From JAFDVL01 sp031409955 (lineage in GTDB: Bacteria; Acidobacteriota; Blastocatellia; RBC074): a DNA stretch of 6,987 nucleotides. Shown here in pieces: positions 1 through 5,845 of this stretch (the first letter of the stretch is position 1; each line of letters begins with the position of its first letter). The stretch is from assembly GCA_031409955.1 (NCBI GenBank), contig JANNYF010000392.1, positions 1 through 6,987 on the forward strand, in the 5' to 3' direction. The translations under genes were made by a program, and so were the position numbers. The notes under the pieces were generated by a model. The model was given only the letters and a program-made list of their open reading frames with translations. It was not told the origin of the DNA and ran no database searches.

Positions 1-908
1 AGATGGGGCCATCGCTCATCCGTCGCTGCAAACGCGCGGTGGATGCGGCGGGCGGGCAAAAACGAGTGATCGCCGTCTCACGATTTTCTTCGATGCAGGC
101 GCGCGTAGAGCTTGAAAAATCAGGCGTCGAAACGATTGCCTGTGATTTGCTGCATCGGGAGGACGTAGATCGGTTGCCGGATTGCGCCAACGTGTTGTAC
201 CTCGCCGGGCGCAAATTCGGCTCAACAGATCGCACGGATTTGACGTGGGCCAGCAACGCGATTGTTCCGGCCTACGTTGCACATCGGTATCAAACCTCAC
301 GCATCGTGGTGTTTTCGACAGGCAATGTCTATCCGTTTATGACGGTCGCTTCGGGCGGCTCAGTCGAATCGGACGCGCTGGATCCGCGCGGCGAATATGC
401 CAATTCGTGTTTGGGACGCGAACGCGTGTTCGAGTATTTCTCGCACGAGTTCGGCACGAAATGTTTGTTGTTTCGACTGAACTACGCCGTGGATTTACGC
501 TATGGCGTGTTGGTAGACATCGCGCGCAAAGTGTACACCGGCGAACCCGTTGATTTGACGGTGGGGCATTTCAATGTGATTTGGCAGGGCGATGCGAATT
601 CGTATGCCCTGCGCAGTCTGGAGCTTTGCGAGGCACCGCCACGCGCCTTGAATGTGACTGGAGCCGAGATTTGTTCCGTGTGCGAAACGGCGGAGTTTTT
701 TGCGGCGCGCTTTGCTCGCAGCGTGATTTTTCAAGGCGAAGAGGCGGGCGTTGCATTGCTCAACAATGCGGCGCTCTGTCAGCAATTGCTCGGCGCGCCG
801 GACGTGGCGTTGGGTGAGTTGCAGGAAATGGTCGCGCATTGGGTTGAGAGGGGCGGCGCGAGCTTGAATAAACCGACGAAATTTGAAGTTACGGACGGCA
901 AGTTTTAG
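1..908 (+). CDS. NAD-dependent epimerase/dehydratase family protein (5'-truncated)
   Basis: Extended-SDR (Rossmann-fold) sugar-nucleotide epimerase/dehydratase-like protein; 301 residues are visible from the first in-window ATG (base 3). That ATG is probably internal: the first residues read (K)MGPSL, like the tail of a GxGGKMGP nucleotide-binding loop, so the true start and the first beta strand lie left of the window. Visible family features are the acidic strand end CDL (47-49), LYLAGRKFG (65-73, equivalent to the usual VxHLAA strand), STGNVY (105-110, equivalent to the catalytic Ser/Thr strand) and Y132 in GEYANSCLGRER. The usual YxxxK lysine is replaced by C136. The C-terminus ends GKF after a KPTKFEV motif, which I recall from homologues paired with the downstream aldolase type. 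It is probably a cytosolic oxidoreductase, epimerase or dehydratase acting on a sugar or sugar acid; the substrate is unknown. Family assignment is firm, catalytic activity uncertain. The stop is TAG at 906-908. Confidence 0.88.
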   Translation, partial: MGPSLIRRCKRAVDAAGGQKRVIAVSRFSSMQARVELEKSGVETIACDLLHREDVDRLPDCANVLYLAGRKFGSTDRTDLTWASNAIVPAYVAHRYQTSRIVVFSTGNVYPFMTVASGGSVESDALDPRGEYANSCLGRERVFEYFSHEFGTKCLLFRLNYAVDLRYGVLVDIARKVYTGEPVDLTVGHFNVIWQGDANSYALRSLELCEAPPRALNVTGAEICSVCETAEFFAARFARSVIFQGEEAGVALLNNAALCQQLLGAPDVALGELQEMVAHWVERGGASLNKPTKFEVTDGKF

Positions 909-927
909 AAATATAGGTTTCAAGCAA

Positions 928-1038
928 ACCACGGGGAACACGGGGCGCACGGGGGAGCGATTGGGTAGAAAATGATGGACTTGATTTCAGGGCTGCTGCT
1001 CACAGTGATCTCCCCATGTCCCCCGTGTTCCCCGTGGT
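928..1038. repeat. Long inverted repeat, 18-bp perfect arms, GGGG-rich
   Basis: The left arm at 928-945 (ACCACGGGGAACACGGGG) is matched exactly as reverse complement by 1021-1038. Similarity continues imperfectly inward: 946-960 against the reverse complement of 1006-1020 shares a CACGGGGGAG/CATGGGGAG core. The central part (about 961-1005) is unpaired. The element begins about 20 bp after the epimerase stop and ends about 140 bp before the aldolase start. It could fold into a long hairpin in RNA or a cruciform in DNA. The G/C-block style resembles dispersed REP/MITE-like intergenic repeats. There is no immediate U-tract after the right arm, so it is not a textbook terminator, although a T-rich stretch follows at 1049-1065. 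No transposase is present. Confidence 0.8.
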
Positions 1039-1061
1039 AAATTGGGAATTTCTTTTTCTTG

Positions 1062-1075
1062 ATTTCTATAGAAAT
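1062..1075. promoter_or_regulatory. 14-bp perfect palindrome upstream of the aldolase gene (possible operator or -10 region)
   Basis: ATTTCTATAGAAAT is its own reverse complement. It lies about 105 bp before the aldolase ATG and contains TATAGA (1067-1072), which could act as a -10 element. The best -35 nearby, TTGGGA at 1042-1047, gives a poor 19-bp spacing. A wider pair, GAATTTC (1046-1052) with GAAATTC (1071-1077), overlaps it. An operator over a promoter is plausible, but AT-rich palindromes of this size also arise by chance. Confidence 0.3.
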
Positions 1076-1080
1076 TCATA

Positions 1081-1158
1081 GACATGATGGACAAGATTGA
1101 TAGCAAGATTGACAAGCAAGAGCCTGTAGCTCTTCGTGAAAATCTTGTGAATCCTGTC
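1081..1158. repeat. Second inverted repeat with nested hairpin between epimerase and aldolase genes
   Basis: The outer arms 1081-1098 (GACATGATGGACAAGATT) and 1141-1158 (AATCTTGTGAATCCTGTC) are complementary at 15 of 18 positions. Inside lies a perfect 6-bp stem, AAGAGC (1118-1123) with GCTCTT (1129-1134), enclosing a 5-nt loop. CAAGATTGA also occurs twice as a direct repeat (1092-1100 and 1104-1112). The ATCCTGTC/GACAGGATT wording resembles dispersed intergenic repeats I recall from several environmental bacterial phyla. It ends about 20 bp before the aldolase ATG and would be in that gene's 5' leader if transcription starts upstream, where it could influence translation or message stability. 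Confidence 0.6.
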
Positions 1159-1179
1159 GCAGCTTTTTCCGAATAAAAG

Positions 1180-2220
1180 ATGAATGAACAAATCAAAGAA
1201 GCCTTGCTTAACGGCATTGTGATTCCCGCCCATCCGCTCGCACTTACGGCTGAGCGCAAATTGGATGAACGAAGGCAACGTGCATTGACGCGGTATTACT
1301 GCGATGCAGGGGCGGGCGGGATCGCGGTTGGCGTTCACACGACACAGTTTGCGATTCGTGATCCGCAAGTCGGATTGTTTGCACCCGTGCTGCAATTGGC
1401 GATGGCAACGATGCGGGAATGGGAGGTGCAAAATCACCAACGCCTGGTCAAAATCGCAGGTGTGTGCGGTGCGACAGAACAAGCTGTGCGCGAAGCGGAG
1501 TTTGCGCGCGAAGCCGGATACGAGATTGGCTTGCTGAGTTTGGCAGCACTGCGCGACGCGACGATGGATGAACTGATTCAGCATTGCCGCCGCATCGCCG
1601 AAGAGATTCCGCTCTTCGGATTTTATTTGCAACCGGCAGTAGGCGGGCGATTGCTCGGCTATGAATTCTGGCGCGAGTTTTTGGAAATCGAAAACGTCGT
1701 CGGCATCAAAGTCGCGCCGTTCAATCGCTATCAGACCTTGGATGTCGTGCGCGCTTTGGCGGAAAGTGGGCGTGACCACGAAGTGGCTTTGTACACGGGC
1801 AATGACGACAACATCGTCGCGGATTTGTTGACGGAATTTCGTGTAGCAGGGAAGCGCCTTCGCTGTGCTGGCGGGTTGCTGGGGCATTGGGCCGTGTGGG
1901 CGAAACGCGCGGTGGAATTACTGGCGGACATCAAAGCGGTGCGTGCGAGTGAGACAGCTTTTGAGGTTTTGGCGCGTTCTGCTGAAGTGACGGATGCCAA
2001 TGCCGCATTCTTTGACGCGCGAAATAATTTTGCCGGCTGCATTGCTGGTTTGCACGAAGTTTTGCGACGACAGGGCTTGTTGGCCGGACGTTGGTGTCTT
2101 GATCCCGATGAAGATTTATCGCCGGGGCAGTTAGCTGAGATTGAGCGCGTGTACCGCAGCTATCCGCATTTGCACGATGATGAATTTGTTGGGCAGAATT
2201 TAGAACGGTGGATGCGGTAG
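1180..2220 (+). CDS. Dihydrodipicolinate synthase/N-acetylneuraminate lyase-superfamily aldolase
   Basis: A 346-residue class I (Schiff-base) aldolase-like TIM barrel, longer than the roughly 290-300 residues usual for DapA because of a C-terminal helical extension (about 285-346). Visible landmarks are the N-terminal strand GIVIPAHPL (12-20), the substrate-loop region GGIAVGVHTTQF (46-57) where DapA normally has a GTTGE motif, the catalytic tyrosine region FGFYLQPAVGG (146-156, Y149), the likely Schiff-base lysine K177 in VVGIKVAPFNRY, and a late-barrel YTGNDDN (205-211). Retention of Tyr and Lys argues for an active pyruvate- or keto-acid-type lyase/synthase. Loss of GTTGE argues against lysine biosynthesis, so dapA is not assigned. 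Start: an in-frame TAA lies at 1174-1176 just before the ATG; no good Shine-Dalgarno is visible. It is same-strand with the epimerase upstream but separated by 271 bp of repeat-rich DNA. The pair suggests a sugar-acid pathway, by inference. Confidence 0.88.
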   Translation: MNEQIKEALLNGIVIPAHPLALTAERKLDERRQRALTRYYCDAGAGGIAVGVHTTQFAIRDPQVGLFAPVLQLAMATMREWEVQNHQRLVKIAGVCGATEQAVREAEFAREAGYEIGLLSLAALRDATMDELIQHCRRIAEEIPLFGFYLQPAVGGRLLGYEFWREFLEIENVVGIKVAPFNRYQTLDVVRALAESGRDHEVALYTGNDDNIVADLLTEFRVAGKRLRCAGGLLGHWAVWAKRAVELLADIKAVRASETAFEVLARSAEVTDANAAFFDARNNFAGCIAGLHEVLRRQGLLAGRWCLDPDEDLSPGQLAEIERVYRSYPHLHDDEFVGQNLERWMR

Positions 2221-2230
2221 CTGGGTGTGA

Positions 2231-2776
2231 TTATTGAAACCGCAATCCGGTAATTTCAGGAACCAAATCGCTGACTTCGCCTTCGGATCGGTTCGAGGGC
2301 AAATCAACTTTCATTGTGACCGGCATAGCTTCGCCCGGCGGCAGTTGCGAACGTTTGCGGGGAATCGGGAGGCTGTAATTCAGCGCCAATGTTGTGCCCG
2401 GTTCGGCATAACTCATGGCGCGCAGCGACAACTCAATGCCAGTTATGGTGCGATCCCCGCGATTCGTGAGCCGGGCATTGACCACCAGTTGCGTCATCCC
2501 CGACAGATTCGGATAGACGAGTTTGTCGTGATCTTCGAGCGTGATCTTGCTTTTATACGCATCAAATTCTGGTACACCTGCTCGCAGAGCACTGTCGAGG
2601 CGTGTTTGTGGGCCACCCGGCAACTGCTCGCTCGTCGCCAACGTGGGCGCGGGGCGCATGCCTCTGGCGAGGACTAAGATCACCACCGCGAGCGCCAGCG
2701 CACCGATGCCGCCCCACACCAGCAGCGTCCGCGAGCGCCGTTGTTCTATCATTTGCTCAGTTTCACTTTCAAACAT
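2231..2776 (-). CDS. Single-pass membrane-anchored protein of unknown function
   Basis: An unrecognised protein of 181 residues. It has a short charged N-terminus (1-17, with E and R clusters), one hydrophobic segment at about 18-38 (LLVWGGIGALALAVVILVLA), and then a soluble domain probably outside the cytoplasmic membrane. Residues about 75-181 look like a beta-sandwich of the FxLYD or DUF2393 general type: alternating strands with LVVNARLTNRGDRTITGIELSLRA-like wording at 97-120, then a Pro-rich turn LPPGEAMPV (145-153) and a strand pair. This is the pattern of domains described as 'additional-interaction' folds, with no catalytic motif. The ATG at 2776 is preceded by AGGGA with a spacing of about 7 nt, supporting this start; Met9 is an alternative. 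It follows tldE on the same strand after 102 bp that contain a hairpin. Its stop is 10 bp from the convergent aldolase stop. Confidence 0.72.
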   Translation of the reverse strand: MFESETEQMIEQRRSRTLLVWGGIGALALAVVILVLARGMRPAPTLATSEQLPGGPQTRLDSALRAGVPEFDAYKSKITLEDHDKLVYPNLSGMTQLVVNARLTNRGDRTITGIELSLRAMSYAEPGTTLALNYSLPIPRKRSQLPPGEAMPVTMKVDLPSNRSEGEVSDLVPEITGLRFQ

Positions 2777-2798
2777 AATTGAGTCCCTAAAAAGTTAA

Positions 2799-2869
2799 GC
2801 CACAGCTTCACACCTATTGACACGGATTCAGTGGATTCGGTTCCGTGAAAATTTGCATCAAGCTGTGGC
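2799..2869 (-). terminator. Nested hairpin after tldE, possible attenuator or weak terminator
   Basis: The outer stem GCCACAGCTT (2799-2808) pairs perfectly with AAGCTGTGGC (2860-2869). An inner stem CACGGA (2821-2826) pairs with TCCGTG (2842-2847). On the minus strand the structure starts about 9 nt after the tldE TAA and is followed by TTAACTTTTT, a U-rich run, before the Shine-Dalgarno of the membrane-protein gene. The large loop (51 nt between outer arms) is unlike a compact intrinsic terminator. It may instead be a dispersed repeat; the ATCCGTGTCAAT and CTGTGGCTTAA wording resembles intergenic repeats I recall elsewhere. The type is given as terminator because position and U-run fit best, but this is uncertain. 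Confidence 0.45.
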
Positions 2870-2878
2870 CTGAGATTT

Positions 2879-4228
2879 TTAGTCGCCGCTGACCATCATT
2901 TTGTTGATCTTCAAGGTCGGCGCTGCCAAATTGCCGCGAAAGCGAAGATTACTGCCGATCATTTCAATGCCGCGCAACATCTCGCGGAAGTTCCCGGCAA
3001 TGGTGACTTCTTCAATCGGAGAAGTCAAACGCCCGTTTTCGATCCATTGCCCAGCCGCGCCGCGCGAATAATCGCCCGTCACCGGGTTGAACCCGAAGCC
3101 AATCATCTCCGTCACATAAAATCCATTTTTGACCGAGGCGATCATCTCTTCTTCGGTGTGATCGCCTGCGGCAATAAAAAAGTTCGTGATGCCAACACCC
3201 GGCGCGCCCGTCAATCCGCGCGTTGCATTGGCCGTCGAGTGCAAGCCAAGTTTGCGCGCGGTGTAGGTGTTGAGCAAATAGCTGCGCAGCACGCCGTTTT
3301 CGACCACTGCCGTGCAACGCGTGGGCAAGCCTTCACTGTCAAAAGGCCGCGATCCGACCGCGCCCGGCAATCGTCCATCGTCAATGATCGTCAAGATTGG
3401 CGCGGCGATGACTTCATTCAACTTGCCCACCAGAAATGATGCATGCCGAAACACGGAATCCCCGGAAACGGCGTCAAAGAAACTGTCGAGCAATTCGCCT
3501 GCTGCCGCCGCATCAAAGACAATCGGTACTTGCTGCGTCGTGGTTTTGCGTGCGCCAAGTTTGCGCAAAGCACGGCGGGCAGCTTCGTGGCCAATCTCTG
3601 CGGGCGAGTCGAGTTTGTTAAGCCAGCGTTGCCGATCCCCCCAACCACCGACTTGCATTTGTTCACCATCGCGGGCAATCGGCGCGACCATGATGCCGCA
3701 ATTTGTGCCGCGATATTCGCCCGCAAACCCGGAACTCGTGACCAGCAACATGCGTCCCAAAGTCGTCGAACAACGCGCGCCTTCGGAATTCGTGATGCGC
3801 GGATCGAAGCTGCGGGCGGCGTCTTCACTGGCCTTCGCCATTTCGATTTTATGTTCGGTCGGCAGCGCGGCGATGGCTTCATCGTAAAGCTGCAAATCGG
3901 CATCGGTGTCGCCCGTGAAATCGGCGCGCGACGGCAGTACGGCGGCTTCATCCACCGAAGTCAATCGCGCCATTTCGACGGCCTCGGCGACCAGCTTTTC
4001 AAGCGAGTTCGGCTGCGTGTCGGAGGTCGAGGCGGACGCCTGCCGACCTTCGAAAATTACGCGCAAGCCGAGACCGCGCGAGACGGATTCTTCCAACGTT
4101 TCGACCTCGCCGAGCCGCACGTCCACCGAAAATTCCGTGGTTTCCAGCGCGATGACCTCGGCTTCGGTTGCGCCGCGTTTGAGCGCTGAGCTGACAATGT
4201 CTGAAAGGAGTGATTGCGTAATTTCCAT
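2879..4228 (-). CDS. tldE: TldE/PmbA, metal-free subunit of the TldD/TldE protease
   Basis: A 449-residue member of the PmbA/TldE (peptidase U62) family; E. coli PmbA is about 450 residues. In known systems it pairs with TldD in a cytosolic metalloprotease that trims unfolded or peptide substrates, including microcin B17 maturation and CcdA antitoxin degradation in E. coli. Conserved landmarks are an N-terminal domain with VRLGEVETLEES (37-48) and RGLGLRVIFEGR (51-62), a C-terminal domain with FDSEGLPT (296-303), NTYTARKLGLHSTANA (320-335), NPVTGDYSRGAAGQWIENG (381-399) and the late TIAGNFREML (409-418). Where TldD has HExxxH this protein reads AAAGELLDSF (241-250), so no zinc ligands, as expected for TldE. 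The ATG at 4228 was chosen because it gives family length; the reading frame stays open upstream to 4375, but that stretch overlaps the tldD 3' end and has no family similarity. It lies 56 bp after tldD, presumably co-transcribed. The Shine-Dalgarno is weak. Confidence 0.95.
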   Translation of the reverse strand: MEITQSLLSDIVSSALKRGATEAEVIALETTEFSVDVRLGEVETLEESVSRGLGLRVIFEGRQASASTSDTQPNSLEKLVAEAVEMARLTSVDEAAVLPSRADFTGDTDADLQLYDEAIAALPTEHKIEMAKASEDAARSFDPRITNSEGARCSTTLGRMLLVTSSGFAGEYRGTNCGIMVAPIARDGEQMQVGGWGDRQRWLNKLDSPAEIGHEAARRALRKLGARKTTTQQVPIVFDAAAAGELLDSFFDAVSGDSVFRHASFLVGKLNEVIAAPILTIIDDGRLPGAVGSRPFDSEGLPTRCTAVVENGVLRSYLLNTYTARKLGLHSTANATRGLTGAPGVGITNFFIAAGDHTEEEMIASVKNGFYVTEMIGFGFNPVTGDYSRGAAGQWIENGRLTSPIEEVTIAGNFREMLRGIEMIGSNLRFRGNLAAPTLKINKMMVSGD

Positions 4229-4284
4229 CGTGTCTGAAAGGCTGAGAAACGGAATCAAGACTACCGCTTCATCTCTCAACCCCC

Positions 4285-5718
4285 TTATCCTTTTGTCCCA
4301 CCTACGGTCATTTCCGAAATCTTGATCGTCGGCAACCCGACGCCGACTGGAACGGATTGTCCGTTTTTGCCGCACAGGCCAACGCCTTGATCCAGCGCGA
4401 GGTCGTGTCCGACGGCAGTCACTTTCGTCAGCGCTGTTGGGCCGTGTCCGATGAGCGTTGCGCCTTTAATCGGCACGGTGATTTTGCCGTCTTCGATCAA
4501 GTAGGCTTCGCTGCCGGAGAACACGAATTTGCCGTTCGTAATATCCACTTGCCCGCCGCCAAAATTCACGGCATACAAGCCGCGTTTGACCGAAGCAATG
4601 ATGTCCTGCGGCGCGTCCTGTCCGCTTAGCATAAATGTATTCGTCATGCGCGGCATCGGCAGGCAGCGATAACTTTCGCGCCGCCCGCTGCCGGTGAGTC
4701 GGGCTTTGGTAAGCTTCGCGCTCAAGTAATCTTGCAGGTAGCCGCGCAGGATGCCGTTTTCAATTAACACGGTGCGCGAGGTCGGATTGCCTTCGTCGTC
4801 AATGTTGAGCGAGCCGCGCCGCCCATCAATCGTGCCATCGTCCACAATCGTGCAAAGTTCGCTGGCGACTTTTTGTCCGATCAAGCCTGAAAACGCCGAT
4901 GTGCCTTTGCGGTTGAAGTCGGATTCCAAACCGTGTCCGACCGCTTCGTGCAACAGAATGCCCGGCCAGCCAGGGCCGAGGACAACTTCCATCGCTCCGG
5001 CGGGCGCTTCAATCGCGTTGAGTTGCACGATAGCCTGCCGCGCGGCATTGGTGGCAAGTTGTTCCGGTGCGCGTTGGTCTACAAAAATGTCCAGTCCCGC
5101 GCGTCCACCGCCGCCCGTGCGTCCCGATTGCAAATTGCCATCGTCGTCAGCAATGCACGACACGTTCATTCGCACCAATGGTTGCACATCGCCAATCAAC
5201 AAGCCTTCGGACGTAGCGATCAAGATGACTTTGAATTCGTCAATCACGCTGGCCTGCACTTCGCGGATGCGTTTGTCGTAGGCGCGGGCTGTTTGATCGG
5301 CGCGATGCAGCATTTCGATTTTGCGTTCGAGCGGTTCTTCGCTGGCGGGATGTGTGACGGGATATAAATCGTGTACGGGCTGGCCTACGGTCACATTGAT
5401 GGGGGCGACCGTCGCGGCGCTGTTGGCAATATGAGCCGCGGTCAAGGCCGCCGTGCGAATGGACTCCGGCTCAATTTCGTCGCAGTAGGCATAGCCCGTG
5501 CGTTCGCCGGAAATGACGCGGACGCCGACGCCTTGTGTGATCGCGCGATTGGCGGATTTGATGAGTTGCTCTTCCAGGCTCAAATTGCTCAGCACAGCAT
5601 ACTCAAAATACAAATCCGCATATTCGCCGCCGCGCGACAATGCAACAGCCAACAGTTTCTCAATGTCCGAAACAGTCAGATTGAAATTATCAGTAAAGTA
5701 GGTCAGCGGTGAAGTCAT
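4285..5718 (-). CDS. tldD: TldD, zinc-bearing subunit of the TldD/TldE metalloprotease
   Basis: A 476-residue TldD (E. coli TldD is 481). With TldE it forms the cytosolic protease that cleaves small or unfolded peptides. The catalytic motif HEAVGH (HExxxH; H257, E258, H262) is followed by GLESDFNRKGTSAFSG, and the conserved late cysteine region is GVGLCGKNGQSVPVGVG (C449), completing the expected metal site. Other strongly conserved blocks are RPLV-like QPLVRMNVS (179-187), GGGGRAG (202-208), ASELCTIVDDGT (285-296), GSGRRESYRCLPMPRMTNTF (343-362) and NFGGGQVDITNGKFVFS (385-401). ATG 5718 is preferred: homology starts here, AAGAG lies about 8 nt upstream, and the proposed promoter lies upstream of it. 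A TTG at 5778 would add 20 unrelated residues and would overlap the promoter. It heads a unit with tldE; ubiE lies 127 bp upstream. Confidence 0.96.
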   Translation of the reverse strand: MTSPLTYFTDNFNLTVSDIEKLLAVALSRGGEYADLYFEYAVLSNLSLEEQLIKSANRAITQGVGVRVISGERTGYAYCDEIEPESIRTAALTAAHIANSAATVAPINVTVGQPVHDLYPVTHPASEEPLERKIEMLHRADQTARAYDKRIREVQASVIDEFKVILIATSEGLLIGDVQPLVRMNVSCIADDDGNLQSGRTGGGGRAGLDIFVDQRAPEQLATNAARQAIVQLNAIEAPAGAMEVVLGPGWPGILLHEAVGHGLESDFNRKGTSAFSGLIGQKVASELCTIVDDGTIDGRRGSLNIDDEGNPTSRTVLIENGILRGYLQDYLSAKLTKARLTGSGRRESYRCLPMPRMTNTFMLSGQDAPQDIIASVKRGLYAVNFGGGQVDITNGKFVFSGSEAYLIEDGKITVPIKGATLIGHGPTALTKVTAVGHDLALDQGVGLCGKNGQSVPVGVGLPTIKISEMTVGGTKG

Positions 5719-5766
5719 CAATTTTTCTCTTTGTCTGGACAGTAGATCAGGAGGGGCAGGGCGCAC

Positions 5767-5795
5767 AGTATAAAACAAGCTTCCTATTCTGGAAA
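5767..5795 (-). promoter_or_regulatory. Sigma70-like promoter candidate for tldD-tldE
   Basis: On the minus strand TTTCCA (5790-5795, 4/6 to TTGACA) is followed after exactly 17 bp by TATACT (5767-5772, 5/6 to TATAAT). This predicts a transcription start near 5760 and a leader of about 40 nt before the tldD ATG. It is the best such match I saw in the ubiE-tldD gap (5719-5845). Promoter signatures in this probable phylum are only assumed to follow sigma70 rules. Confidence 0.5.
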
Positions 5796-5845
5796 CCCTT
5801 ATTCGCGCACATTTTTACCGACCTGCCATCATCTGTCATTAGCTA

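Noticed and set aside
928..1038. Classical insertion sequence bounded by inverted repeats
   Set aside because: Only about 75 bp separate the arms, with no transposase coding capacity and no clear target-site duplication; a MITE/REP-like element is the most that can be said.
987..1259. Small minus-strand open frame of 90 codons
   Set aside because: It is composed of the inverted-repeat region and the antisense of the aldolase start; no ribosome site or family likeness.
1066..1887. Long open reading frame on the minus strand across the aldolase gene
   Set aside because: It is opposite the convincing aldolase frame, its translation is rich in Cys, His, Arg and Gln with no family resemblance, and part of it is made of the intergenic inverted repeats.
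3443..4189. 248-codon open frame on the plus strand inside tldE
   Set aside because: It lies fully antisense to a well-conserved TldE. The Arg/Gly-rich composition is typical of a shadow frame in moderately GC-rich DNA.
4229..4375. N-terminal extension of TldE by 49 residues
   Set aside because: It would overlap the 3' end of tldD in another frame, is highly charged and unlike the family, and would make the protein longer than PmbA homologues.
4751..5367. Overlapping plus-strand open frames inside tldD
   Set aside because: Several frames stay open at once opposite conserved TldD sequence; none has recognisable domains or a ribosome site.
5719..5778. N-terminal extension of TldD from a TTG codon
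   Set aside because: The 20 extra residues have no family counterpart, and the best promoter candidate lies inside that stretch.
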